A stretch of 64,000 bases of DNA from an endosymbiont of Acanthamoeba sp. UWC8 (GCF_000730245.1 NZ_CP004403.1:806001-870000); one strand, 5' to 3'. Positions 47,642-57,543 are shown, numbered from the stretch's first letter. Program-made: numbers and translations. The notes: generated from the sequence alone by a model not told the origin.

Positions 47642-49510
47642 ATGTTTTTTTATAAGTATTGGAGTTTAAGAACAAAAATTTTAGTAGTAACGATTTTGCC
47701 GTTTATTATTGCGGCATTGTTCGTATTCATTTTTGTTACTGAAAAGCTTGGAGAATTTTCAAAAGATAAAGCAAAGAGCGAAACCTATAAATATACTTAT
47801 TACCATGCCCATCAAATACAAAACCACCTTAATAATGTCAGCTATGTTATTAAACATTTAAGCGGAGTCATTGGCGGCTTGTCTAATGCCGATATGCTTA
47901 ATGATCATGCGCTTAACTTTTTTCTCGATTATACGGTAGGTAATTTAGATAATGTTTATATGGCTTGGATAGTATGGGATCAGGATAATCGGCAGCTTAA
48001 CAATTCCGCAGATAATGAAAATAGAAGACGCATTCTCCTCAAAGCTAAAGATAATAAATTTATAAAAAACAAGTTACAGGACTATACGCAAGAATACAAA
48101 AAGCAATATCAATTAGCTAATAAAAAAAATAATCATCTTTATATTGTAGTAAGGAATGAAGATACCCGTAATTTGGTCACTTTTTTTAAACCTTTATATA
48201 ATATGAACGGAGAATTTATAGCTCTGGTCGGGATTGATATTTATATATCAAGCATCCAAGATATTGTTAAACAAACAAAAATTTCAAATGATGAAGTGCT
48301 TTCACTTTCAACTGACCAAGAAATTTTTATTACGGGCATAAATATTGATAAAGAAAATTTTTATCATAAATTGTGGAAAGAAGATAATGAAATGTATAAA
48401 GTAACTATTCCGATTACTATTGATGACTACCAAGGTAATTGGCTTTTTTCATTAGAAGTTCCGACTGAAAAGATTAACCTGGAAGCATTAAAAATTATTA
48501 AAATTACTATCGTAATATTCCTCATCTGCTTGAGCATAGCAATATTTCTCTCTTTCTATACGGCAAACAATTTAGTACGTCCACTCTCATACCTTACTAA
48601 AATCTTAACCAGTATTTCTCAAGGTAGGATAGTTACCAATCTTGAAATACCTTCTATACATAGATTCGATGAAATAGGGAAAATCGCCAGAGCTACTGAA
48701 GTATTTAAGGCTAATACCCAGGAATTAATTCAAGCCAAGCAAAAAGCTGAAAGTGCCAACCGCGCAAAAAGCGAATTTCTGGCTAATATGTCACATGAGT
48801 TGCGTACGCCTATGCATGCAATTTTAAGTTATACAAAAATTATATTGGATCGTTATAATGAAGGCAAAGACCTATCAAAGCTAATAAAATATCTTGATAA
48901 TATATATTCAAGCGGCAACAGATTGCTTAAACTTCTTAACAACCTGCTGGATCTTTCCAAATTGGAAGCAGGCCAAATGAAAACCAAATTTGAAACAACT
49001 AATATTATTGATATCATTAACAAGTCATTAAATGAGCTTTCCGCATTATTGGAAAACAAACAATTACATGTTTCATTTTCTAATAAATTATCAAATTCGG
49101 AAATAACTCTGGATACTGAACTTATAATGCGGCTTATAATAAACTTGCTTTCAAATGCAATTAAATTTTCACCTCCTAGTTCTACCATAGAAATTAATAT
49201 TGAAGATACTTTGTATGAACGAGAAAACAACGTTTACCCGGCAATAATTATTAGCATTAAAGACTATGGCACCGGAATTCCTGAGGGCGAACTGGAATTA
49301 ATTTTCCAAAAATTTAACCAAAGCAGTAAAACCAAACAAAGCAGCGGGGGAACCGGGCTAGGGCTTGCAATATGCCTGGATATAAGCAAAATACATAACG
49401 GTAAAATATGGGCGGAAAACACCCCTCAAGGCGGAGCTATGTTTAAAGTCATCCTACCGAGAGACTTAAATGCAACAACAATAGATGAAAATCCCATAGT
49501 TAAAACATAG
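47642..49510 (+). CDS. Membrane sensor histidine kinase with Cache-type sensor domain
   Basis: The 622-residue protein has membrane helix 1 (residues ~18-37), a long extracytoplasmic domain of Cache type (~40-280), helix 2 (~283-305), HAMP, a short coiled linker ([20 protein letters not shown]), HisKA with His385 in [15 protein letters not shown] box [13 protein letters not shown]1 [11 protein letters not shown] and G2 GGTGLGLAI. Its tail is 10 bp from the response-regulator gene, with which it surely forms one system. The paralogue at 25963 has a similar layout but is broken. Confidence 0.92.
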   Translation: MFFYKYWSLRTKILVVTILPFIIAALFVFIFVTEKLGEFSKDKAKSETYKYTYYHAHQIQNHLNNVSYVIKHLSGVIGGLSNADMLNDHALNFFLDYTVGNLDNVYMAWIVWDQDNRQLNNSADNENRRRILLKAKDNKFIKNKLQDYTQEYKKQYQLANKKNNHLYIVVRNEDTRNLVTFFKPLYNMNGEFIALVGIDIYISSIQDIVKQTKISNDEVLSLSTDQEIFITGINIDKENFYHKLWKEDNEMYKVTIPITIDDYQGNWLFSLEVPTEKINLEALKIIKITIVIFLICLSIAIFLSFYTANNLVRPLSYLTKILTSISQGRIVTNLEIPSIHRFDEIGKIARATEVFKANTQELIQAKQKAESANRAKSEFLANMSHELRTPMHAILSYTKIILDRYNEGKDLSKLIKYLDNIYSSGNRLLKLLNNLLDLSKLEAGQMKTKFETTNIIDIINKSLNELSALLENKQLHVSFSNKLSNSEITLDTELIMRLIINLLSNAIKFSPPSSTIEINIEDTLYERENNVYPAIIISIKDYGTGIPEGELELIFQKFNQSSKTKQSSGGTGLGLAICLDISKIHNGKIWAENTPQGGAMFKVILPRDLNATTIDENPIVKT

Positions 49511-49520
49511 GTAAGGCAAA

Positions 49521-50417
49521 ATGAGCACTGAAGATAAAAAAATAAAAATTCTAGCAGTAGATGATGAAGAGTTAAACTTAGATATTTTATTAGAATATTT
49601 TGAAGAAGAAGGCTATGAAATCGTTACTGCTCCTGATGGAGTTAAAGCTTGGGAAATTCTTCAGGAGGAAGAAGTAAACCTAGTTGTGCTCGATCGCATG
49701 ATGCCTAATATGGACGGAATTTCACTATTGAAAAAGATTAAAGCTACCGAAAAATTCAAAGCTACCCCGGTTATTATGCAAACAGCAGCAACTTCCGTAG
49801 AAGAGGTACGTGAAGGGGTAGAAGCAGGTGCATTTTATTATTTAAGTAAGCCTTATCAAAAAGAGTTGTTGTTATCTATAGTAAGATCCGCACTTGAAAG
49901 TGCAAAGAAATATTCTGCGCTGGTTGATACCGTAAGCTTGAACTTAAACGCCTTAAAACTTATAAAAAAAGCCAGTTTTGAATTCAGAAGTTTGGAAGAA
50001 GTTAAATCGCTCTCCGCCCTAATTTCCAATAGCTGCCCGAAAGAACGAAATGTTCTATGGGGGATTACCGAGTTAATGTTAAATGCTGTTGAGCACGGAA
50101 ACCTTGGCCTAACTTACGAAGAAAAGAAAAGGTATTTAATTGAAGGGGGATGGCTTGAAGAAATTAACACCAGATTACAGGGAGAAGAATATAAACACAA
50201 AATTTGCAGACTTGAATTTGAAAGAACTAATACTGAGATTATAATCACTATAATTGACCAAGGTGCAGGCTTTTCCCCACAAAAATATATAGAAATCGAC
50301 CCAAATAGAATTACCGACCCCAACGGAAGAGGGATTGCTCTTTCAAAGCAGATTAGTTTTGATAGTCTGGTTTATTCAAATAAAGGTAATAGCGTTTGTT
50401 GTAAGATATTTTTATAA
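49521..50417 (+). CDS. Response regulator with C-terminal HATPase output domain
   Basis: The receiver domain (residues ~8-125) is complete, with acidic pair DD14-15, phosphorylation site Asp58 in LVVLDRMMPNMDG, and Lys110 in YYLSKPYQ. The output half (~150-298) is not DNA-binding. It resembles an anti-sigma-factor-type HATPase with N box ITELMLNAVEHGNLG, G1 IDQGAGFSP and a GRGIALSKQ G2 box. Such proteins usually control a protein partner, as RsbW-like switch kinases do. It is cotranscribed with the sensor kinase 10 bp upstream. The target is unknown. Confidence 0.9.
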   Translation: MSTEDKKIKILAVDDEELNLDILLEYFEEEGYEIVTAPDGVKAWEILQEEEVNLVVLDRMMPNMDGISLLKKIKATEKFKATPVIMQTAATSVEEVREGVEAGAFYYLSKPYQKELLLSIVRSALESAKKYSALVDTVSLNLNALKLIKKASFEFRSLEEVKSLSALISNSCPKERNVLWGITELMLNAVEHGNLGLTYEEKKRYLIEGGWLEEINTRLQGEEYKHKICRLEFERTNTEIIITIIDQGAGFSPQKYIEIDPNRITDPNGRGIALSKQISFDSLVYSNKGNSVCCKIFL

Positions 50418-50515
50418 TCTTAGTTTATAAATTCATTTTCTAATTAAATCTGGAAATAATAAATTTTGCATGTTAATAGTGTAAGGTAAAGGCCTGGGTG
50501 ATTAGGAGATATTAG

Positions 50516-51640
50516 TTGATAGTTTATCTGCGTAATTTATGCCTCACATTACTTGCTGCTTACTTAAGCATTGTTGCTCTTATTCCAAGTTCATTTGCCG
50601 GAACTTTAGAAGGAAATACCCTCCCAAAAAATAAGCATATTAGAATCCTCTCAATTGACGGAGGTGGGATTAGAGGTATTATTCCGGCATTAGTACTAAA
50701 AAATCTGGAATCCAGATTAAAAAAAGGGCGTCATCTTACAGATTGTTTTGATATAATGACCGGCACTTCGACTGGAGGAATTATAGTTTTATTGTTAAAT
50801 ACCCCCGATGAAAGGGGCAAACCGAAATATCAAGCCGATCACATACTTAAACTTTATTTAGAATTAGGTAACAAAGTATTTAAAAACTCAATTTGGCAAA
50901 ATGTTAGAAGTGGTGCGGGCTGGTGGGGAGCTAAGTACTCGGAAAAGAATTTAGAACAATTATTAAGTAAATATTTTGGTAATACTCAATTAAAGGATAC
51001 TTTAAGTAATGTAAGTATACCGGCGTATGAGATTGAAAAAGATCAGACTTTTTTCTTCCACACCAATAAAGCACGCAAAACAGAGGAAGGGAATTATTTA
51101 CTTAAAGATATTGCACGCGCAACTTCCGCGGCACCTGGATACTTTAAACCCGCCCAAATTAATAATATACTAAAAACCGCTAACCATGTGTTTATTGACG
51201 GAGGAATATCGGTAAATAACCCTACTCTTTCCGCAGCCGTATATACTTCGGAAATTTACGGGATAAAAACTCCATTTTTTATAGTGTCGTTAGGTACAGG
51301 TACTAATTATGGTGCTAAAAGCAAATATATTGCTCGCAAAGAGGTTGCAAACTCAGGTTTTTTAGGCTGGGCAAAAAAGATTATTCCGACTATGATGTAT
51401 GCGGTTAATGCAGTAACCGATTATGAAATGCGTTATACCTTTAATTATAACAATCCCCATACGGACTATTTCAGGTTTCAGCCGATTATTGAATCTGAGC
51501 ATGGAGATTTAGACAATATATCTGAAGAAAATTTAAACGCTCTTAAACGATATGCTGAACGAATCATAAAAGATAATGAACAAACTTTACAAGAGATCGC
51601 TAATGTTTTGAATGGAGATAGAAACATTTCTAATCATTAA
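50516..51640 (+). CDS. Exported patatin-like phospholipase
   Basis: This 374-residue lipid acyl hydrolase has a signal peptide ending around SSFA. The oxyanion-hole motif is DGGGIRGI, the catalytic serine lies in GTSTGGI (GxSxG), and the catalytic aspartate lies in DGGISVNNPT (DGG). The start is TTG at 50516, supported by AGGAG 7 bp upstream. Secreted patatin phospholipases of Rickettsia and Legionella act on host membranes, for example in vacuole escape, so a virulence-like role is plausible but unproven. A Sec signal would send it to the periplasm or out through a further system. Confidence 0.93.
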   Translation: MIVYLRNLCLTLLAAYLSIVALIPSSFAGTLEGNTLPKNKHIRILSIDGGGIRGIIPALVLKNLESRLKKGRHLTDCFDIMTGTSTGGIIVLLLNTPDERGKPKYQADHILKLYLELGNKVFKNSIWQNVRSGAGWWGAKYSEKNLEQLLSKYFGNTQLKDTLSNVSIPAYEIEKDQTFFFHTNKARKTEEGNYLLKDIARATSAAPGYFKPAQINNILKTANHVFIDGGISVNNPTLSAAVYTSEIYGIKTPFFIVSLGTGTNYGAKSKYIARKEVANSGFLGWAKKIIPTMMYAVNAVTDYEMRYTFNYNNPHTDYFRFQPIIESEHGDLDNISEENLNALKRYAERIIKDNEQTLQEIANVLNGDRNISNH

Positions 51641-51709
51641 TTTCATATATTTCATGAACTAGGCAAGAAGACTTTATTAAATAAAAAGCAATATTTACAC
51701 AAAAAAGAT

Positions 51710-51739
51710 TTGACATATCCAAAATTAAAAAGATATTAT
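51710..51739 (+). promoter_or_regulatory. Strong sigma-70-like promoter of rho
   Basis: TTGACA at 51710-51715 and TATTAT at 51734-51739 are separated by 18 bp. The predicted start lies about 150 bp before the rho ATG, leaving a long leader. The leader holds an 18-bp palindrome and a GGGG/CCCC hairpin near 51800-51822. Confidence 0.6.
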
Positions 51740-51839
51740 AATGGCGTAACATATCTTTTTCTTAATCAATAAAAAGACTTAAGCCTATCAATCTCTTTAG
51801 GGGTACACCTTATAAAAGCCCCATTAGACTTATGACTTG

Positions 51840-51857
51840 GCTTAAGCATGCTTAAGC
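51840..51857. repeat. 18-bp perfect palindrome in the rho leader
   Basis: GCTTAAGCATGCTTAAGC equals its own reverse complement. It lies 38 bp before the rho start codon, inside the predicted leader. Its centre AAGCATGCTT also forms the core of the dyad at 15579-15606. Confidence 0.55.
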
Positions 51858-51895
51858 ATAAATTTTAATAGACTTAATGAGGATTATAATAATCT

Positions 51896-53491
51896 ATGAA
51901 ACATGACAAAGAAGTAGCATTAAACGAAGAGCTAATTTCTGACGATAATAAAATTACCCAAGAAGCAGAAAAAAAAGGATCATCTCCAAGACGCAGGAGA
52001 ATTTTAAAAGCTGTTAATCCTGAACCGCAACCAGAAACTTTAAATGCTCAAGAAGAAGTAATAAAGAAGCATGAAGATAAAGAGACCTTAGATAATACTT
52101 TAAATGAACCTAAAAGTGATACGTTAGAATTAGATAAAAAAGATAAAGCCCCTAATCAACAATGCGCTGAAGAAGAGGCATTTGATAAGCAGGAACCCGA
52201 GCCTGAAATGACATTCCACCTTAAAGATCTAAAGAAAAAAGCTCCTGACGAGCTTCTGGATCTTGCAGAATCTTTAGAAGTTGAAAATCCGAGTAGCTTA
52301 GCAAAAAATGACCTTATCTTTGTTATCTTAAAACGTCTTGCCGATAGAGGCGGTGTAATGATAGGGGAAGGGGTGCTGGAAATTTTACAAGACGGATACG
52401 GATTTTTACGCTCATCCGAAAATAATTATGTTCCCGGTCCTGATGATATTTACGTATCGCCGAACCAAATCAGAAGATTAGGTATGCGAACCGGAGATAC
52501 TGTAGTGGGTCCAGTAAGAGCGCCGAAAAAAGGCGAAAGATATTTTGCATTAATTAAAGTAAATAATGTAAATGCTTATGAAACCACAAGCATTCACCAT
52601 AGAGTCCACTTTGAAGACCTTACTCCCCTCTATCCGGATGAAAAGATAAGGCTGGAAACTCACAAGCCGACAAAAGATTTAAGCTCAAGAGTAATTGAGA
52701 TGGTAGCTCCGCTCGGGAAAGGCCAAAGGGCTTTAATAGTAGCTCCTCCCAGAACCGGTAAAACTGTTTTACTGCAAAATATTGCGCATGCAATCAGTGA
52801 AAATCATCCGGAAGTTGTATTAATCGTTCTTTTGATTGATGAAAGACCGGAAGAAGTAACCGATATGGCAAGATCGGTAAAAGGGGAAGTTGTGAGCTCA
52901 ACTTTTGATGAACCATCTAATCGACACGTACAATTAGCGGAAATGGTAATTGAAAAAGCAAAAAGATTAGTTGAACATAAGAAAGACGTAGTAATTCTTT
53001 TAGACTCGATTACAAGACTTGCACGTGCTTATAACAACGTTGCTCCTTCATCAGGAAAGGTTTTAAGCGGCGGGGTAGATTCTAATGCTTTACAAAGACC
53101 TAAAAGATTTTTCGGAGCTGCAAGAAACATTGAAGAAGGCGGGTCACTTACTATTATTGCAACGGCTCTTATTGAAACCGGTTCGAGAATGGATGAAGTT
53201 ATTTTTGAAGAATTTAAAGGCACCGGTAACTCTGAAATTGTGCTTGATCGTAAAATCGCTGATAAACGTACTTTCCCGGCAATTGATATATCTAAGTCAG
53301 GCACCAGAAAAGAAGACTTGTTAGTTGATAAATCCACTCTTTCTAAGATGTGGGTATTAAGAAAAATATTAAATCCAATGGGTTCTACCGATGCTATTGA
53401 ATTTCTAATCGGTAAGTTAAAATCAACTAAATCGAATGGAATGTTTTTTGAACAAATGAATACTTATAATGGTAGCGGTTCATCTCATTAA
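51896..53491 (+). CDS. rho: Transcription termination factor Rho
   Basis: This hexameric RNA helicase ends transcription at unstructured C-rich RNA. The 531-residue protein is longer than the usual ~420. Residues 1-105 are a highly charged, low-complexity extension with a basic patch (SSPRRRRIL). The Rho N domain ([16 protein letters not shown]) and the RNA-binding cold-shock fold ([15 protein letters not shown]) follow. The ATPase core has Walker [28 protein letters not shown] and the C-terminal [12 protein letters not shown]. The long leader suggests attenuation, as Rho often controls itself. Confidence 0.96.
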   Translation: MKHDKEVALNEELISDDNKITQEAEKKGSSPRRRRILKAVNPEPQPETLNAQEEVIKKHEDKETLDNTLNEPKSDTLELDKKDKAPNQQCAEEEAFDKQEPEPEMTFHLKDLKKKAPDELLDLAESLEVENPSSLAKNDLIFVILKRLADRGGVMIGEGVLEILQDGYGFLRSSENNYVPGPDDIYVSPNQIRRLGMRTGDTVVGPVRAPKKGERYFALIKVNNVNAYETTSIHHRVHFEDLTPLYPDEKIRLETHKPTKDLSSRVIEMVAPLGKGQRALIVAPPRTGKTVLLQNIAHAISENHPEVVLIVLLIDERPEEVTDMARSVKGEVVSSTFDEPSNRHVQLAEMVIEKAKRLVEHKKDVVILLDSITRLARAYNNVAPSSGKVLSGGVDSNALQRPKRFFGAARNIEEGGSLTIIATALIETGSRMDEVIFEEFKGTGNSEIVLDRKIADKRTFPAIDISKSGTRKEDLLVDKSTLSKMWVLRKILNPMGSTDAIEFLIGKLKSTKSNGMFFEQMNTYNGSGSSH

Positions 53492-53514
53492 TGATTTTTG
53501 CATAGAAAGCTAAG

Positions 53515-54348
53515 ATGAGACAACTGGAAGAAATTGCTTTTGCTAAGGTAAATTTATTTTTAAATGTTATCGGTCGAGATGAGCAAGGCTACCATCTTCT
53601 GGAAAGTTACTTTGCTCTACTTAATTGCGGTGATGCAATTGCGATTAAAGAATCTTTAGCCTTAAACTGCATTACTGAAAATGCTGAAATAAGAGAAGAA
53701 AACATTGCTTTAAAAGCTTTTAAAGCAATGGAGGCATATATAGGCTTCTTAAAACCGGTAGAAATACTGATAAATAAAAAAATCCCGATTGCCGCAGGCA
53801 TGGGCGGGGGCTCAAGTAATGCGGCAAGCACCATAAGGTTGGTAAATACTTTATATAACCTTAATCTAAGCATGAAGGAAATGGCAGATATTGCTTATAA
53901 TGTAGGAGCGGATGTTCCATTTTTTATACATAATAATAGTGCTTTTGCTACAGGCAGAGGAGAAAAGCTCCTACCCCTTAAACTTAATATTTCTTTACCC
54001 GTATTATTAGTTAAGCCTCCCGTCAATGTTAATACAAAAGAAGTTTATAAACTAAGCGTTAAATCTTTTACTCCTAATTTGGAGGAAATTAGCGCTAAAT
54101 CCATGATTGAGCAAATATATTACGGCAAAAATGATCTTACTGCACCTGCATTAATCATTGCCCCCCCGGTTTCGGAAACACTGGATATAATAGCTAAACA
54201 AGCAGGATGTATAGCATCCAGAATGTCCGGAAGCGGTAGCACTTGTTTCGGTATTTTTTCAGACGAGGAAAAAGCTAAGCAGGCACTATATAATTTAAAT
54301 AAAACTTATCCTAAGTTTTGGTGTCATTATCAATTGTTAGAGTTGTAA
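53515..54348 (+). CDS. ispE: 4-diphosphocytidyl-2-C-methylerythritol kinase
   Basis: This GHMP kinase is from the non-mevalonate isoprenoid pathway. The 277-residue protein starts with the FAKVNLFLNVIGRDEQGYH block. It has the ATP loop PIAAGMGGGSSNAAS, DVPFFIHNNSAFATGRGE, and the C-terminal SRMSGSGSTCFGIF. It lies 23 bp downstream of rho. Presence of the pathway separates this organism from Rickettsia, which lacks it, and fits the ispA-type prenyl synthase in the window. Confidence 0.95.
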   Translation: MRQLEEIAFAKVNLFLNVIGRDEQGYHLLESYFALLNCGDAIAIKESLALNCITENAEIREENIALKAFKAMEAYIGFLKPVEILINKKIPIAAGMGGGSSNAASTIRLVNTLYNLNLSMKEMADIAYNVGADVPFFIHNNSAFATGRGEKLLPLKLNISLPVLLVKPPVNVNTKEVYKLSVKSFTPNLEEISAKSMIEQIYYGKNDLTAPALIIAPPVSETLDIIAKQAGCIASRMSGSGSTCFGIFSDEEKAKQALYNLNKTYPKFWCHYQLLEL

Positions 54349-54399
54349 ACAAAAAAAACTTTTCATATACTGGTTATATATCTCTTAAATATAGAAAAT

Positions 54400-55569
54400 A
54401 TGTATATTCATAAAAGCCAAGCAGAGCAAAAATTAATAAATATAATTAATAATCAGCATACCAAACAAAATGCTCGTATCGGTTTAATTTTTAATCTTGC
54501 CGGCCTTGAAGACCAACATAAAAATGAGGAGCATTTTAATATAGCGCTTAATGTTTTAAGGGATAAGCTAAGCACTTGTGTTGGAGATATAGTATCATTC
54601 GGGGATGGAGACATTTTCGTAATTTGCAACAATACAAATTTACAACAGATAGAAGAGGCAATTTTTCAAATGCGTTATCTATTTGTTGACGATCAATTAG
54701 CTTACCTAAGCCCCGGAATCGCAAACAACAGCTTTTGCCAAATGTACGATCTTCAAAGTGATTGGAATGATTTTTTCGCCAGATGTGAAGATAAAATAAT
54801 ACAGGCTCAGAATGATAATTTTGAATTTAATTTATCCCCTGAAATAGAATCTGATATAGAAAGTCTCTTAACCGATTGTCTTGAAAATTCTTTGGCAAAA
54901 ATAGATATGGAGAGTTATACTGATAACTCTCCTATATGGATGCACTCTGACGATGATTCTTTCAAAATGGTTATTAGAGAAATTGAAATCAATAAAAACA
55001 AATTAAGAAATGATTTAATCCACACCTTAGATTTTCTCAACAATTCTCATTTATTTAAATATTTGTGTGATATTGTGGATATTAAGCTTTTGATACAATT
55101 AATCAATGAGGCTCAAGGAGAAGAAGGTGTAGGCTGCCTTATAAACATTTCTCTTTCAACGCTCAAATCTGAAGAATTTGAGCTCTTCGATTCTGCAATT
55201 GCTGAAGTATTTAAGAAAAATATTATAATTGCCTTTAACATAAGCGAAGTACTTGAAAATATTGATGAGTTTATGGATATTAAGAATACTCTACAAAATC
55301 ATGGCTATAAAGTATGTTTAAATGATATCGATTATAAAATATTTTTACTTATTGAAGCAGAAATTTTTGGGTTCGATTTGATTAAATTAAAGTTTGATAA
55401 GATATTAATTGATCCAGAACAAGAAAAAGTTCTTAATTTATTATATAATAAAATTGAGTCATTAAATTCTACACATCTTATATTAACTAATTGTGATACT
55501 GAAGCCTTTGCGCTTGGGAAGGAGCTGGGAATCTATCTTTTTAAAGGTAATTTTTCCGAGGATGAGTAA
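54400..55569 (+). CDS. Degenerate GGDEF/EAL-like protein
   Basis: In this 389-residue acidic protein the N-terminal ~130 residues look like a decayed diguanylate-cyclase fold, with SFGDGDIFVICNN at the place of the GGDEF hairpin. The last ~200 resemble an EAL domain that has lost its catalytic residues. The pattern CLINISLSTL, then KVCLNDIDY (usually xALDDFG), then DLIKLKFDKI (usually xIKID), then LILTNCDTEAFALGKELGIYLFKGN (usually AEGVET...LG...QGY) follows the EAL order. No EAL or full catalytic set is seen, so a sensing or scaffold role is more likely. It follows ispE by 51 bp. The family call is by pattern only. Confidence 0.6.
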   Translation: MYIHKSQAEQKLINIINNQHTKQNARIGLIFNLAGLEDQHKNEEHFNIALNVLRDKLSTCVGDIVSFGDGDIFVICNNTNLQQIEEAIFQMRYLFVDDQLAYLSPGIANNSFCQMYDLQSDWNDFFARCEDKIIQAQNDNFEFNLSPEIESDIESLLTDCLENSLAKIDMESYTDNSPIWMHSDDDSFKMVIREIEINKNKLRNDLIHTLDFLNNSHLFKYLCDIVDIKLLIQLINEAQGEEGVGCLINISLSTLKSEEFELFDSAIAEVFKKNIIIAFNISEVLENIDEFMDIKNTLQNHGYKVCLNDIDYKIFLLIEAEIFGFDLIKLKFDKILIDPEQEKVLNLLYNKIESLNSTHLILTNCDTEAFALGKELGIYLFKGNFSEDE

Positions 55570-55604
55570 GTCATTTAGATTTACTATAAAGTGAAAAAGG
55601 CATG

Positions 55605-55627
55605 CCTAAAATAGGTTTTTTATTTTT
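55605..55627 (+). terminator. Weak hairpin with T-run after the EAL-like gene
   Basis: CCTA pairs with TAGG over a 3-base loop, then TTTTTTATTTTTT follows. The stem is short, but the T tract and position 36 bp after the stop codon support termination. Confidence 0.35.
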
Positions 55628-55718
55628 TGGCGAGGGAATACAAATATATCTATGGCTATAAATTAAGTAATCTACCTTGATTATTTATAGTTGATAGGTA
55701 TATAAATAAATATTATAA

Positions 55719-55793
55719 GCCGAAGTAGCACAGGGGTAGTGCAACTGATTCGTAATCAGTAGGTCGGAGGTTCAAATCCTCTCTTCGGCACCA
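55719..55793 (+). tRNA. tRNA-Thr (anticodon CGT), probable integration site
   Basis: The acceptor GCCGAAG pairs with CTTCGGC, with discriminator A and encoded CCA (55791-55793). The anticodon stem ACTGA/TCAGT encloses TTCGTAA, giving CGT. A tyrosine integrase starts 325 bp downstream in the same direction, so the 3' end of this gene is the likely attachment site. The second copy expected at the far end was not found in the window. Confidence 0.95.
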
Positions 55794-56118
55794 GGTAATA
55801 TGCGGCTTACAGCTGTTTTTAAAGTACTTTACTTTAAAATACTACATACTGCTTTTTATGCTTACTTAATTTCGCCCTAACCTATTGTATTTACGGATAT
55901 ATTAGTAGCTTTTTTCTTCTCATTCTTTTGCTATTATACTAATCAACTTTCTCCCTCTTTAGTACACCGTTAGTACACAAAATTATCTTTCTACCACCTA
56001 CTTTCGAATTATTTATTTTGTTTTCTAAGCACTTTTATCAGAACTTAATTCAGGTTGACTTTGCAAGCTTTTGTACGGTAACACCTAAATTATAAGCAAA
56101 ACCCAAACAAGACAAAAA
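55794..56118. other. tRNA-integrase gap with dyad and direct repeat
   Basis: No gene is visible. It holds a perfect dyad at 55817-55839 (TTTTAAAGTA, CTT, TACTTTAAAA), 23 bp after the tRNA, and a direct repeat TTAGTACAC at 55959-55967 and 55970-55978 with an 11-bp period. Both are candidates for integrase arm sites or for operators of the integrase gene. Confidence 0.45.
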
Positions 56119-57288
56119 ATGACAAAGCTAACTAAAACAGTTATCGAACAAGCTGAGGTAAAAGAAAAACCATACTTTATATTTGATACTCAAGTTCCCG
56201 GGTTTTGTGTAAGAATATCACAAAAAGGTAAGCGTCATTACTACCTGCAATATATGGTTAAAAAATCCGTTAAAAGGCTAGCGCTAGGACAACACGGTAT
56301 TATAACGGTAGAAAAAGCCAGGGATAAAGCAATTACCATGTTAGCCAAGGTTAAAGACGGTGGAGACCCACAAGCAGAGAAAGCTCAAAGAGCAAAAGAA
56401 ATTAACATAAGGGAATTTTCCACCCAATATTTGGAATATATTACATTACATTGCAAAAGTCGTACTATAAAAGAGTATAAGCGCTATTTAGATAAACGTA
56501 TTTTACCCATCTTGAGTAATGCAAAAGTATCAGAGATCAGTCGAGCTGATATTGCTAATATACATAATGCCATGCGCCATATTCCCTATGAAGCTAACCG
56601 TTGCCTTGCTGTGTTATCTGTTATGTTTAATCTTGCCGAGATGTGGGGCTTGAGAGTTGAGGGCACCAATCCCTGTAAACATATAAAGAAATATACCGAG
56701 CAGAAGCGAGAGCGATTCTTAAGTAAAGAAGAAGCTAAGCGCCTAGGGCAAATATTACAAAAAATGAAGACTGATGATAGCGAGAATATAGCTGCCGTTT
56801 ATTGTATTGAGCTTTTACTTTACACAGGATGCAGGCTTGGAGAGATTCAAACCTTAAAATGGGATTATATAGATTATAATAACTCCTGTATACGCCTGCC
56901 TGACTCTAAGACCGGTGCCCGTGTAGTTCATGTTGGAGATAATGTGCTTGAGATACTAAAAGAGATAAAAGCTCATCCGCTACAGCCTAAGGATAATCCT
57001 TATGTTATCTGGGGTGCAAAACCCTTAGCTCATTTGAATAATGCACATAAACCTTGGCGCCGGATTAAAAAGAAAGCAGGTCTGGGAGCAGAACTACGCA
57101 TCCATGACTTACGGCATAGCTTTGCTTCTTTTGCTGTTTCTCAAGGGATGAGTTTACCTATGATCGGCAAGCTGCTCGGTCATACCCAAGTGCAAACGAC
57201 TGCCCGTTATGCCCACCTCATGCCTGAAGCAGTAATTGAAGCAGCAGGGAATGTTACATCTCATATCGCTGCCATTATAAGGCAATAG
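56119..57288 (+). CDS. Tyrosine integrase, P4/prophage type
   Basis: This site-specific recombinase has 389 residues. An N-terminal arm-binding domain of the DUF4102 type (KPYFIFDTQVPGFCVRISQKGKRHYYLQY) is followed by a SAM-like core-binding domain (from ~90) and a catalytic domain. The active-site residues are visible: Arg in TGCRLGEIQTLKW, HxLRH in HDLRHSFASFA, and the LLGHTQ...ARYAHL block with the tyrosine nucleophile. The gene lies beside tRNA-Thr, the common target of this class, and appears intact. It marks the left end of an accessory island. Confidence 0.95.
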   Translation: MTKLTKTVIEQAEVKEKPYFIFDTQVPGFCVRISQKGKRHYYLQYMVKKSVKRLALGQHGIITVEKARDKAITMLAKVKDGGDPQAEKAQRAKEINIREFSTQYLEYITLHCKSRTIKEYKRYLDKRILPILSNAKVSEISRADIANIHNAMRHIPYEANRCLAVLSVMFNLAEMWGLRVEGTNPCKHIKKYTEQKRERFLSKEEAKRLGQILQKMKTDDSENIAAVYCIELLLYTGCRLGEIQTLKWDYIDYNNSCIRLPDSKTGARVVHVGDNVLEILKEIKAHPLQPKDNPYVIWGAKPLAHLNNAHKPWRRIKKKAGLGAELRIHDLRHSFASFAVSQGMSLPMIGKLLGHTQVQTTARYAHLMPEAVIEAAGNVTSHIAAIIRQ

Positions 57289-57406
57289 TATAAAAACTAA
57301 AATAGCAATTCTACTGCAAGCTAGGGTTTCCCTTGATTGCAAGTGTATAATCACCATAAAAAAAGAGTTGACTGGCATTCGATGTAGAGGTAACTGTCTG
57401 TAAGCA

Positions 57407-57493
57407 AAGCTAAGGGAAATACTGCAATATTTCCCTCTTAGCTTAAAGAGTCTGATAGACCTAAAAACAGTTAAAATTCTCTCAGACTCTTTA
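57407..57493. repeat. Two abutting hairpins downstream of the integrase
   Basis: Hairpin 1 (57407-57444) pairs AAGCTAAGGGAAATA with TATTTCCC-TC-TTAGCTT, 15 bp with a 2-base bulge and a 6-base loop. Hairpin 2 (57444-57493) pairs TAAAGAGTCTGA with TCAGACTCTTTA, 12 bp with a 26-base loop. They share a base at the boundary. Either could end the integrase transcript. Their size suggests a structured RNA or a mobile-element remnant. Confidence 0.6.
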
Positions 57494-57543
57494 TTAAAAG
57501 TCAAACTTTAATTAAAGGCTATAAATGCCTAAGGAGATGTTCT

